From Mycolicibacterium holsaticum DSM 44478 = JCM 12374 (GTDB lineage Bacteria > Actinomycetota > Actinomycetes > Mycobacteriales > Mycobacteriaceae), in assembly GCF_019645835.1 (NCBI RefSeq), contig NZ_CP080998.1, positions 248,001 through 312,000 of the forward strand: a stretch of DNA of 64,000 nt, written 5' to 3'. The notes beneath the pieces were generated by a model. The model was not told the DNA's origin, did not search any database, and was given only the letters and a program-made list of their open reading frames with translations. Each line of letters starts with the position of its first letter. Position 1 is the first letter of the stretch. Below, piece after piece: positions 27,424 through 36,800 of this stretch. Position numbers and translations under genes: made by a program.

Positions 27424-28382
27424 GCCTGGTGTCCTATCTGGCTGGCGTGGCGCAACTGGCCACGGTGGCCCTCGGCGCGCCGCTGGTGATCGGGTTGATG
27501 CGCCAGGTCCGAGCGCGGTGGGAAGGTCGTGCCGGCGCCGGGGTGTGGCAGCCCTGGCGGGATCTGCGCAAACAGCTTGGTAAACAACAGATCACACCGG
27601 AAGGCACCACGCTCGTCTTCGCCGCGGCGCCCGCCGTGCTTGCCGGTACCACGCTGCTGATCGCCGCGATCGTGCCCGTGGTGGCCACCGGATCGCCGCT
27701 GGACTCCAGCGCCGATCTGTTCGCCGTCGTCGGGTTGCTGTTCCTCGGCACGGTGGCGCTCACCCTTGCAGGCATCGACACCGGTACGTCGTTCGGTGGG
27801 ATGGGCGCCAGCCGCGAAATCACCATCGCCGCCCTGGTGGAGCCCACGATTCTGCTGGCCGTGTTCGCGTTGTCGATACCGGCGGGCTCGGCGAATCTCG
27901 GTGCCCTGGTGGCCAATACACTGGACAACCCCGGCCAGGTGGCGTCGCTGGCCGGGGTGTTGGCGTTCGCGGCGCTGGTCGTGGTCATCATCGCCGAGAC
28001 GGGGCGGCTGCCGGTGGACAACCCAGCCACCCACCTCGAGCTGACGATGGTGCACGAGGCGATGGTGCTCGAATACGCCGGACCGAAGCTGGCGCTGGTG
28101 GAGTGGGCGTCGGCGATGCGGCTCACCGTGCTGCTGGCGCTGCTGGCGAACCTGTTCCTGCCGTGGGGAATCGCCGGTGACAATCCCACGGCGATCGCGG
28201 TTGTCGTCGGCGTCGCCGCCGTCGCGGTCAAGGTCGCCGTGCTGGCGATGCTGCTGGCCAGCGTCGAGGTGTTCATCGCCAAGCTGCGGTTGTTCCGGGT
28301 GCCCGAACTGCTGGCCGGCTCGTTCCTGCTCGCGCTGCTCGCGGTGACCGCGGCCAGCTTCTTCACGGTGGGGGCCCCGTGA
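27420..28382 (+). CDS. hycD: Membrane subunit HycD/NuoH-like
   Basis: A 320-residue NuoH/HycD/HyfC-type subunit with about eight spans. It anchors the Fe-S arm and forms the quinone-facing cavity in complex I relatives. It is recognised by [14 protein letters not shown] after the first span, the acidic loop [27 protein letters not shown] with conserved Glu residues, and [12 protein letters not shown]. Length matches Rv0084 (316). ATG overlaps the upstream stop (ATGA) and its stop overlaps the following GTG. Confidence 0.92.
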   Translation: MSLVSYLAGVAQLATVALGAPLVIGLMRQVRARWEGRAGAGVWQPWRDLRKQLGKQQITPEGTTLVFAAAPAVLAGTTLLIAAIVPVVATGSPLDSSADLFAVVGLLFLGTVALTLAGIDTGTSFGGMGASREITIAALVEPTILLAVFALSIPAGSANLGALVANTLDNPGQVASLAGVLAFAALVVVIIAETGRLPVDNPATHLELTMVHEAMVLEYAGPKLALVEWASAMRLTVLLALLANLFLPWGIAGDNPTAIAVVVGVAAVAVKVAVLAMLLASVEVFIAKLRLFRVPELLAGSFLLALLAVTAASFFTVGAP

Positions 28383-29041
28383 TCGACGCAAACTTCATCA
28401 CGCTCATCGGGTTCGCCGCGGGCGGGCTCACCCTGGCCGCGGTGCTCATCGTGTGGCGCCGCGACCTGCGCGCCATCGTTCGCCTGCTGGCCTGGCAGGG
28501 GGTGGCGCTGGCCGCGATTCCGGTGCTACGGGGTCTGCACGACGCCGAAGCCGCGCTGGTGGCCGTCGGCGCCGCGGTCCTGGTGTTGCGCGCGGGGGTG
28601 CTGCCCTGGCTGCTGGCCCGGGCGCTGGCCGCCGAGCCGAAGGCGCAGCGCGAGGCGACGCCGTTGGTGAACACCGCGACCTCGCTGCTGATCACCGGAA
28701 TACTGACCGTCGTCGCGTTCGCGATCACCCGCCCGCTGGTCGATCTGGCGCCCGACCCGGTCGTCAACGCCGTCCCCGCGGCATTCGCGGTGATCCTCAT
28801 CGCGCTGTTCGTGATGGTCACCCGGCGGCACGCCGTGTCACAGGCGGCCGGATTCCTGATGCTGGACAACGGGATCACCGCCGCGGCGTTCCTGCTCACC
28901 GCGGGTGTGCCGTTGATCGTCGAACTCGGCGCGTCACTCGACGTGCTGTTCGTGGTGCTGATCATCGGGGTGCTGACCGGGCGGCTGCGCAGGGCGTTCG
29001 GCGGTGCCGATCTGGACCGGCTGCAGGAGTTGCGCGACTGA
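28379..29041 (+). CDS. hycP: Membrane subunit HycP/HyfE-like
   Basis: A 220-residue polytopic protein (about six or seven spans) of the HyfE/HycP group, related to NuoK-type subunits. It shares length and position with Rv0085. Hydrophobic throughout, with [23 protein letters not shown] typical of HyfE. The start GTG overlaps the upstream stop, and its own stop shares one base with the next ATG (TGATG). Confidence 0.85.
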   Translation: MIDANFITLIGFAAGGLTLAAVLIVWRRDLRAIVRLLAWQGVALAAIPVLRGLHDAEAALVAVGAAVLVLRAGVLPWLLARALAAEPKAQREATPLVNTATSLLITGILTVVAFAITRPLVDLAPDPVVNAVPAAFAVILIALFVMVTRRHAVSQAAGFLMLDNGITAAAFLLTAGVPLIVELGASLDVLFVVLIIGVLTGRLRRAFGGADLDRLQELRD

Positions 29042-30510
29042 TGACCACACTGCTTCTCGCGTCCGTCCTGGTGCCCGCCGCCACTGCATTGGTGAATCTC
29101 GTTGGGGGATGGCGACGTTGGACCGCCGCGCTGTCCGTGGCTTCGGCCGGCACCGTGCTGGTGTGCGGCGTCGTTCTCGCCACCCGGGTCGGGTCCGAGC
29201 CGTACCTGGCACTGGGCGGTCTGCTGCGCGTCGACGCGCTCTCGGTCACCATGCTGATCGTCATCGGCGTCGTCGCCACGCTGAGCACGTGGGCCAGCAT
29301 CGGCTACATCGGTGCCGAACTCGAACACGGCCATACCGATGCCGGCGGCGCCCGGCTGTACGGCGTGCTGACCCCGGCGTTCATCGCGGCAATGGCACTT
29401 GCGGTCAGCGCCAACAACATCGGAGTCATCTGGGTCGCCGTCGAGGCCACCACCGTCGTCACCGCGTTCCTGGTCGGGCACCGCCGCACCCGCACGGCGC
29501 TCGAAGCGACGTGGAAGTACGTGGTGATCTGCTCGGTGGGCATCGCGGTGGCGCTGCTGGGCACCGTCCTGATGTACTTCGCCGCCCAGCATGCAGGCGC
29601 GCCGGACGCACATGCGCTCAACCTCGACGTGCTCGCGGCGTACGCGGCCAGCCTCGACCCGGACGTGGTGCGGCTGGCCGGCGGGCTGCTGCTCATCGGC
29701 TACGGCGCCAAGGCCGGCCTGTTTCCGTTCCACACCTGGCTGGCCGATGCGCACAGCCAGGCGCCAGCACCGGTGTCGGCGTTGATGAGCGGTGTGCTGC
29801 TGGCCGTGGCGTTCTCGGTGCTGCTGCGCATCAAACCGATCGTCGACGCGGCGACCGGCCCGGAGTTCCTGCGTACCGGGCTGATCGCGCTCGGCCTGAT
29901 GACCCTGCTCATCTCAGCGCTGATGCTCGTCGTCACCGGCGACGTCAAACGCATGCTCGCGTACTCCTCGATGGAGAACATGGGGCTGATCGCGATCGCC
30001 GCCGCGGCCGGGACACCGCTGGCGATCGCGGGGCTGCTGTTGCACGTTTTCGCGCACGGGGTGGGCAAGACCGTGCTGTTCCTCGCGGGTGGTCAGCTGC
30101 AGCTCGCGCACGACTCCACCGCAATCGGCGAGATCAGCGGTGTGGTGCGGCGTTCGCGGATGGTCGGCGGATCGTTCTCGGTCGGGCTGCTCGTGCTGCT
30201 CGGGTTACCGCCGTTTGCGATGTTCGCCAGCGAGCTGGCCATCGCCCGCTCACTGGCCGACGCCGGCTTGGCCTGGGTGCTTGCCGCGGCCGTGCTGCTG
30301 ATCGCGGTGGCATTCACGGCGCTGGTGCGCAATTCGGGCCGCATGCTGCTCGGGTCCGCCCCGACAGGGGCGCCCGCGATCGTCGTGCCCGGCTCGGTGG
30401 CGGCGGCGCTGCTGATCGGCGTGGCCGTCTCGATCGTGCTCGGCGTCACGGCCGGCCCGCTAACGGACCTGTTCGCGGACGCGGCGAACCTGCTCGGAGC
30501 GTTGAGATGA
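29041..30510 (+). CDS. hycQ: Antiporter-like membrane subunit HycQ/HyfF-like
   Basis: A 489-residue NuoN/NuoL-type antiporter-like subunit (about 14 spans), like Rv0086. Core motifs: WVAVEATTVVTAFLVGHRR, GAKAGLFPFHTWLADAHSQAPAPVSALMSG (key Lys) and VKRMLAYSSMENMGLIAI (Lys, Glu). The ATG at 29041 shares its A with the upstream TGA. Together with the 25459 gene, the complex has two antiporter-type proton modules. Confidence 0.92.
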   Translation: MTTLLLASVLVPAATALVNLVGGWRRWTAALSVASAGTVLVCGVVLATRVGSEPYLALGGLLRVDALSVTMLIVIGVVATLSTWASIGYIGAELEHGHTDAGGARLYGVLTPAFIAAMALAVSANNIGVIWVAVEATTVVTAFLVGHRRTRTALEATWKYVVICSVGIAVALLGTVLMYFAAQHAGAPDAHALNLDVLAAYAASLDPDVVRLAGGLLLIGYGAKAGLFPFHTWLADAHSQAPAPVSALMSGVLLAVAFSVLLRIKPIVDAATGPEFLRTGLIALGLMTLLISALMLVVTGDVKRMLAYSSMENMGLIAIAAAAGTPLAIAGLLLHVFAHGVGKTVLFLAGGQLQLAHDSTAIGEISGVVRRSRMVGGSFSVGLLVLLGLPPFAMFASELAIARSLADAGLAWVLAAAVLLIAVAFTALVRNSGRMLLGSAPTGAPAIVVPGSVAAALLIGVAVSIVLGVTAGPLTDLFADAANLLGALR

Positions 30511-31985
30511 AAAACCGTATCCGCCACCGCATCCCATCGGACTCACTGAGGGATAAGGCCGAGGAACTGTTCGACAAGGGGTTTCGGCTTGCGTTGGTGG
30601 CAGCCCACGACGACGGCGGCGGCGCGCTGCGGGTGGTGTATCTGTTCCTCGCCGGCCAGCCCGACCGTCGGGTCGAAGTCGAATGCGTCGTGGCGCCCGG
30701 CGACCCCGAGGTGCCGTCGCTGGCCTACATGTCGTTTCCGGCCAGCCGGTTCGAGCGCGAGATGGCCGACCTCTACGGCATCCGCCCCGGTGGACATCCG
30801 CACCCGCGTCGGTTGGTCCGGCACGCGCACTGGCCGCAGGACTGGTATCCCATGCGCAAAGACGCCGGTCGGCCACCGCAATTCGAGTCGAGAGGCCGCT
30901 TTCCGTTCGTCACGGTCGAAGGCACCGGCGTATACGAGATCCCGGTCGGTCCGGTGCACGCCGGGCTGATCGAGCCGGGCCATTTCCGGTTCTCCGTGGT
31001 CGGCGAAACCGTGTTGCGGCTCAAGGGCCGGCTGTGGTTCGTGCACCGCGGCGTGGAGAAGCTGTTCGAGGGCACCCCGATCACCGGTGGTGTCGCGCTG
31101 GCCGAACGGATCAGCGGCGACACGTCTGCCGGACACGCGCTTGCGCACAGCCTCGCCGTCGAGGACGCTGCCGGCGTCGCGCTGCCCGATCAGGCGCACC
31201 GGCTGCGCGCACTGCTCGTGGAACTCGAACGGCTCTACAACCACGCGGCCGACCTCGGCGCCCTCGCCAACGACGTCTCCTTCGGGATCGCCAACACCCA
31301 TGCGCTGCGGATCCGGGAACGCCTGTTGCGCATCAATGCCGAGGTGACCGGACACCGGCTGTTACGGGGCGCCATCCGGCCCGGCGGAATCGTGCTGCGG
31401 ACACTGCCCGACCCGGCCGTGCTGCGCGAGATCGCCGCCGACCTGGCCGAGGTGGCCGACCTCACGTTGCGCAACAACGTCGTTTACGACCGGTTCGCCG
31501 GAACCTCGGTGCTCAGCGCCGAGGACGCGCAGTCGCTGGGATGTCTGGGCTACGCCGCCCGGGCTAGCGGGGTACGCACCGACGCCCGCCTCGACCACCC
31601 GACGACCGAGCTGCCCGTCACCGAGGTCGGCGCCACCACCGGCGACGTGCTCGCCCGCTACGCGGTGCGACGCGACGAGTTCGCCGCATCGGTCGATTTG
31701 GCGTGCGCGCTCATCGAATCCCACCGGGGGCCGACCGAATATCAGGAACCGCTCAAGGATCACACGGGCGTGTCCAGCGGCGTCGGCATCGTGGAGGGCT
31801 GGCGCGGCACCATCGTGCACCGTGTCGAGGTGGACGCCGACAACACCTTCACCCGGGCCAAGATCGTCGACCCGTCCTGGTTCAACTGGCCGGCGCTTCC
31901 TGTGGCGATGGCCGACACGATCGTTCCGGACTTCCCGTTGACCAACAAGAGCTTCAACCTGTCCTACGCGGGAAACGATCTGTGA
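30507..31985 (+). CDS. hycE: HycE-like large subunit lacking the NiFe cysteine ligands
   Basis: A 492-residue fusion of a NuoC-like N-terminal domain (about 1-140, containing EREMADLYGIRP) and a NuoD/[NiFe]-hydrogenase large-subunit domain (LWFVHRGVEKLFEG, LERLYNHAADLGALAND, LRNNVVYDR). In true hydrogenases two CxxC motifs bind NiFe. Here the first is ERISGDTSAGHA (about 200-211) and the C-terminal one is TNKSFNLSYAGNDL: no cysteines at either site. It therefore should not make or oxidise hydrogen at a NiFe centre and is better seen as a complex I-like redox or quinone module. Length matches Rv0087 (492). The ATG overlaps the upstream stop (ATGA). No formate dehydrogenase or maturation gene is nearby. 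Confidence 0.9.
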   Translation: MKNRIRHRIPSDSLRDKAEELFDKGFRLALVAAHDDGGGALRVVYLFLAGQPDRRVEVECVVAPGDPEVPSLAYMSFPASRFEREMADLYGIRPGGHPHPRRLVRHAHWPQDWYPMRKDAGRPPQFESRGRFPFVTVEGTGVYEIPVGPVHAGLIEPGHFRFSVVGETVLRLKGRLWFVHRGVEKLFEGTPITGGVALAERISGDTSAGHALAHSLAVEDAAGVALPDQAHRLRALLVELERLYNHAADLGALANDVSFGIANTHALRIRERLLRINAEVTGHRLLRGAIRPGGIVLRTLPDPAVLREIAADLAEVADLTLRNNVVYDRFAGTSVLSAEDAQSLGCLGYAARASGVRTDARLDHPTTELPVTEVGATTGDVLARYAVRRDEFAASVDLACALIESHRGPTEYQEPLKDHTGVSSGVGIVEGWRGTIVHRVEVDADNTFTRAKIVDPSWFNWPALPVAMADTIVPDFPLTNKSFNLSYAGNDL

Positions 31986-32026
31986 CGTTGCGATGAGTTC
32001 CGAAGGTCGCGCCGGTCGGTATCGGC

Positions 32027-32602
32027 ATGATCGATTTGATGCCGGCCTGCCGACGCACCGCCGATGTGTTGGCGACCGTGACCGACGAGCAGCTGAGCGC
32101 GCCCACCCCCTGCGCGGATATGCGCCTTGACCAGCTGCTGGCCCACATCGGTGGGCTGGCGTTGGCGTTCACCGCCGCCGCACGCAAGGACTTCGGGCCG
32201 CTGACCGACACGCCTCCGCAGGTGGGCGCGCAAGCGCTCGACGGCGACTGGCGCACGTCGTATCCGGCCCGGCTCGCAGCGCTGGCCGATGCCTACGCCG
32301 ACCCGTCGGCCTGGCAGGGCATGACGCGCGCGGGTGGCGTCGATTTTCCCGGCGAGGTGGGTGGCTTGATCGCGCTCACCGAAGTGGTCATCCACGGATG
32401 GGACGTGGCGCGCGCAACCGCCCAGCCCTATGACGTCGACGCCGGCACGATGGCCGCCGTGTTGTCCCACGTCACCCAGAGCGCCGCCGAGGATCCGGTC
32501 GAGGGTCTGTTCGGACCGGCCGTGCCCGTCGCCGCCGACGCGCCGACACTGCACCGGATCGTCGGGCTGACCGGGCGTGACCCGGCATGGCGCGCGCCCT
32601 GA
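32027..32602 (+). CDS. TIGR03086 / mycothiol-dependent maleylpyruvate isomerase-fold protein
   Basis: A 191-residue DinB/MDMPI-like four-helix protein. The family signature TPCADMRLDQLLAHIGG (early His) and VVIHGWDVARATAQPYD (second His) marks the TIGR03086 group, with a metal site on the helix bundle. Many relatives are mycothiol-dependent, but substrates are mostly unknown. It follows the hyc operon by 41 bases and may be independently transcribed. Its end lies close to the PHP gene start. Confidence 0.8.
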   Translation: MIDLMPACRRTADVLATVTDEQLSAPTPCADMRLDQLLAHIGGLALAFTAAARKDFGPLTDTPPQVGAQALDGDWRTSYPARLAALADAYADPSAWQGMTRAGGVDFPGEVGGLIALTEVVIHGWDVARATAQPYDVDAGTMAAVLSHVTQSAAEDPVEGLFGPAVPVAADAPTLHRIVGLTGRDPAWRAP

Positions 32603-32619
32603 TTGGGCACACTGGAGGT

Positions 32620-33624
32620 ATGGACCCGGTTATCGCCCTGCGCCAGATCGCCTACTACAAGGACCGTGCGCGCGAGGACCCACGCCGGGTGATGGCCTAC
32701 CGCAACGCCGCCGACATCGTCGAGGGGCTTTCCGGGGGGCAGCGCGAGCGCCACGGCGCGGCCAACTCCTGGCAATCGTTGCCCGGCATCGGGCCCAAGA
32801 CGGCAAAGGTCATCGCGCAGGCGTGGGCCGGCCGCGAACCCGACGCGCTCGTCGAACTGCGCTCCAATGCAGCAGATCTCGGTGGGGGAGACATCCGCGC
32901 CGCACTGCGCGGTGACCTGCACGTGCACTCGAACTGGTCCGACGGTTCAGCGCCGATCGAGGAGATGATGCTGGCGGCAAGGGATTTGGGCCACGAATAC
33001 TGTGCGCTGACCGATCACTCACCGCGGCTGCGTGTGGCCAACGGGTTGTCACCGGAACGGTTACGCAAGCAACTCGACGTCATCGACGAACTCCGCGAGA
33101 CGGTGGCGCCGATGCGGATCCTCACCGGTATCGAGGTCGACATCCTCGAGGACGGGTCGCTCGACCAGGAAGCGGAGCTGTTAGAACGCCTCGACGTGGT
33201 GGTGGCCAGCGTGCACTCCAAGCTGTCGATGGACGAACCGTCGATGACGCGGCGCATGCTCAAGGCGGTCGCCAACCCGCACACCGATGTGCTCGGGCAC
33301 TGCACCGGCCGCCTGGTTACCGGCGGGCGCGGGGTCCGGCCGGAGTCGAAGTTCGACGCCGAGAAGGTGTTCACCGCCTGCCGGGACCACGGCACCGCCG
33401 TCGAGATCAACTCCCGGCCCGAGCGCCGCGATCCACCCACCCGGCTGCTGAACCTGGCGCTGGACATCGGCTGCGTGTTCTCCATCAACACCGACTCGCA
33501 CGCGCCCGGGCAGCTCGAGTTTCTCGGGTACGGCGCTTCACGTGCGCTCGACGCAGGCGTGCCTGTCGAGAGGATCGTCAACACCTGGCCGGCCGAAAAC
33601 CTGTTGGCCTGGACTGGTTCGTAA
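32620..33624 (+). CDS. PHP-domain phosphoesterase with N-terminal HhH domain (Rv3856c-like)
   Basis: A 334-residue protein. Residues about 1-95 resemble the helix-hairpin-helix 8-kDa part of family X polymerases (VMAYRNAADIVEGL, LPGIGPKTAKVIAQAW). Residues about 100-334 are a PHP metal-dependent phosphoesterase domain with its metal ligands: GDLHVHSNWSDG, CALTDHSPR, GIEVDILEDG, VVASVHSKL, DVLGHCTGR and NTDSHAPGQ. No polymerase palm is present. ATG at 32620 is chosen over 32587 because of family length and a CACACT -10-like element six bases upstream. It may process DNA ends or release phosphate. This gene starts the stretch that follows M. tuberculosis Rv3856c-Rv3834c order. Confidence 0.88.
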   Translation: MDPVIALRQIAYYKDRAREDPRRVMAYRNAADIVEGLSGGQRERHGAANSWQSLPGIGPKTAKVIAQAWAGREPDALVELRSNAADLGGGDIRAALRGDLHVHSNWSDGSAPIEEMMLAARDLGHEYCALTDHSPRLRVANGLSPERLRKQLDVIDELRETVAPMRILTGIEVDILEDGSLDQEAELLERLDVVVASVHSKLSMDEPSMTRRMLKAVANPHTDVLGHCTGRLVTGGRGVRPESKFDAEKVFTACRDHGTAVEINSRPERRDPPTRLLNLALDIGCVFSINTDSHAPGQLEFLGYGASRALDAGVPVERIVNTWPAENLLAWTGS

Positions 33625-33797
33625 ATCGACGCTAGCGTAAGTGCTGTTCGCATCGATTCGCTGTGGGGATAAAACATAAGCGTCGATAGCTAATCCAAAT
33701 GTGCGACAAAATTTCCTCGCGGTAGAAACTACTTGGCTGACTCTGTCGTGAATTCGGTCCAAGTTTTGTTAATTGCTGACGAAATCAGTTGAAACCG

Positions 33798-33826
33798 TTA
33801 CGCCTGCTCACAAGAGTTGTTAGCGT
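33798..33826 (+). promoter_or_regulatory. Promoter of the giant secreted protein
   Basis: TTACGC (33798-33803), a 17-base spacer, and TAGCGT (33821-33826) give a sigma-A-like promoter in an AT-rich gap, about 70 bases before the ATG. The gap 33625-33898 also holds an inverted repeat, ATCGACGCT at 33625-33633 with AGCGTCGAT at 33679-33687, just after the PHP gene. Confidence 0.4.
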
Positions 33827-33898
33827 CCGTATGTTGAATGCATCCCAACGTTGACCAACCGCATTGCGTATTCGCAATCGGGACAGAAGGGACACTCG

Positions 33899-36800
33899 AT
33901 GGCCGCCGCAGCGCGATATGGAATTGACTTCAGCAACTGCCAGTCGCGGATGTTCGGTTGTTCGAAGTCGGTAAATTCGACTGCCTACGCACGTTATGTC
34001 GGCCGGGTCGGCGCCTTGGCGGTGGCCTTGGGCGTGGGTGTCGCCGTCGCGACAGGCGGGTCGGGTCTGGCGTGGGCGGACACGGGTTCTCTGGGCGATT
34101 CGCAGAGTTCTGGTGCGTCGTCGGGTGACGGTTCGGATTCATCATCAGGGCAGGCTGCTGGCGGAAACTCCGCTGCGACGCAGACAGAGAGCGGGAGCGT
34201 CGACGATGCGCTTGATGGAGACGACGCCGGTCTCGATTCGGATGCCGATGACGCCGCCGACGCCGAGCAGTCCACCGACGCCACCCTGCCGACCGACGAT
34301 GACGAATACGAAGACTACGGCGAGCCCGACGGCCTCGACGAACCGGAAACAGACGACGACACCGACGTCGGTATCGACGACCAGGACAGTACGGCCGCAA
34401 CTGTCGAGCCGGAATCCATAGTTACTCAGCGCGATTCCGCCCTGCAGGGCAGCCCGTCAAACGATGTTGATCAGGTTTCGGAGCGTATCGATGATATGGC
34501 GTCCGTCGCCGAGCCCGTCGATGATCCCCACGCCTCCGAGCTGACCGAACAGGAGCAGCCGGCAGAGTCATCGACGAGCCGGCTGACTACCGAGACCCTC
34601 CTGGACGAATCTGTCGAGGTGGCGACGATCTTGGTGGAAGACGAGCCGACCGCGACGCCGGCGGATACCTCAAGCGACGTCGTCGGGATTGCGAGCACAG
34701 TCATGGCCGCGCTGCTGTCGCCCTTCGTCGCGCCCGGACCTGGGGCGCCTGCCGAGCCACCGTTGGCGTGGGCGCTGCTGGGCTGGGTGCGTCGCGAGTG
34801 GCAGCACATGTTCCTGAACCGCACGCCAACCCCGGTGGTCGATGACATCACCACTTCGGAGGACACGCCGATCACCGTCGATGTCGTCACCGGGACCGAT
34901 CCCGACTCGGTCGCCGGGGATGTGGTGACCGTGACCGAGGTGACCCAGCCGCAGAACGGGTCGGTGACCTACGAGGGTGGCACGCTGACCTACACCCCGA
35001 ATGCCGATTTCCACGGCACCGACACCTTCACCTACACGATTTCCGATGAGGAGAGCCCCCTCCATGTCCATGGGCTGCGGGGACTGTGGGCCGCCCTGTT
35101 CGGCGGCGATGCCGGCCATGCCAGCACCGTCACCGTGACCGTGACGGTCAACCCGGTCAACGACGCCCCCGTGGCGGTCGACGACTCTGTCACCGTCGCT
35201 GAGGATTCCGGGGCAACCGTGATCGACGTGTTGGGCAACGACACCGATCTCGACGGTGACGACCTCTCGGTCATCGCCGTCGGGTCCGCGGCGAACGGCG
35301 CTGCCACGCTGACCGACGGGGTCATCACCTACACCCCGAATGCGGACTTTTACGGCACAGATTCGTTCTCCTACAGCATCTCCGACGGCATGGGCGGCAC
35401 CGCCACCGCCACCGTGACCGTCACGGTGACCGCCGAGCCGGATCCGCCTGCCCCGGCGGATGACACGTACACCACCGACGAGGACACCCCGCTGAACATC
35501 CCCGCGCCGGGAGTGTTGGGCAACGACGTCGACGTCGACGGTGATGACCTGTCGGTGCAGCTCGCCCAACTACCCCTGCATGGCATTGTCTCGCTCAACG
35601 AGGATGGTTCGTTCACTTATACGCCGATTAGTGACTTTCACGGCGTCGATTCGTTCATCTATACCGTTATCGACGGTAACGGTGGAACTGCTACGGCCAC
35701 TGTGTATGTGACGGTGAACCCGGTCAATGACGCTCCGGTGGCGGTTGATGATGCGGTGACCGTCGATGAGGACGGCGTCGCCGTGGTCGACGTGTTGGCT
35801 AACGACACCGATGTCGACGGGGACGAACTCACGGTAACCACCGTCGGCTCCGCAAGCAACGGGACAGTCACGTTGGCCGACGGTGTCATCACCTACACCC
35901 CGGACGCCGACTTCCAGGGTGCGGATTCGTTCACCTACACCATCACTGACCCTGATGGTGAAACATCCACGGCCACAGTGCATGTGACGGTAAATCCGGT
36001 CAACGACGACCCAGTGGCGGTCGATGACTTCGTGACGGTCGACGAGGATACCGGCGCCACTGTGGTCGATGTGTTGGGCAACGACGCCGATGTCGAGGAT
36101 GACGAACTCACGGTGACTGGGGTCGGCGCCGCAACCAATGGAACGGTCATGTTCACCGACGGTGTCATCACTTACACGCCAGGCGCCGACTTCCAGGGTG
36201 CGGATTCGTTCACCTATACGGTTTCCGACGGTAAGGGTGGAACTGCTACGGCCACTGTGTATGTGACGGTGAACCCCGTCAACGACGCTCCGGTCGCGGT
36301 TCCTGACGTCGTGACGGTCGACGAAAACTCCACAGCCAATGTGATTGACGTGCTGGGCAACGATACCGACGTTGACGGTGACGCGCTTACGGTGATTCAT
36401 GTCGGCTCCGCGCACAGGGGCACGGTCACCATGATCGACGGTGTCATCACTTACACCCCGGACGCCGACCGCTACGGCATGGATTCGTTCAGCTACACCA
36501 TTACCGACGGCAACGGTGAAACGTCTACTGCCCTTGTGCGCGTAGAAATCATTTCGTTGAACACCACTCCGGTCGGCAACGACGACGAAGCGTTCACGGA
36601 AGAGAACACACCGGTCGTTATCGACGTGCTGGCCAACGACTTCGATCCTGATCCGGAAGACGTGCTGCGGCCGGTCGTGTTCGTTGCACCGAACTTCGGC
36701 AATGCTGTCGTCAACGACGACGGCACAATCACCTACACGCCGTCTCCCGGTTTCCATGGCACCGACACGTTCTATTACCGGGTTAACGACCGCCGCAGTA

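Noticed and set aside
27378..29754. Long minus-strand frames opposite the hyc genes
   Set aside because: Shadows of GC-rich codons, lacking any domain, while the plus strand shows a coherent overlapping operon.
24983..31985. Formate hydrogenlyase or [NiFe] hydrogenase
   Set aside because: The large subunit lacks both cysteine pairs, and no formate dehydrogenase or Hyp genes are present.
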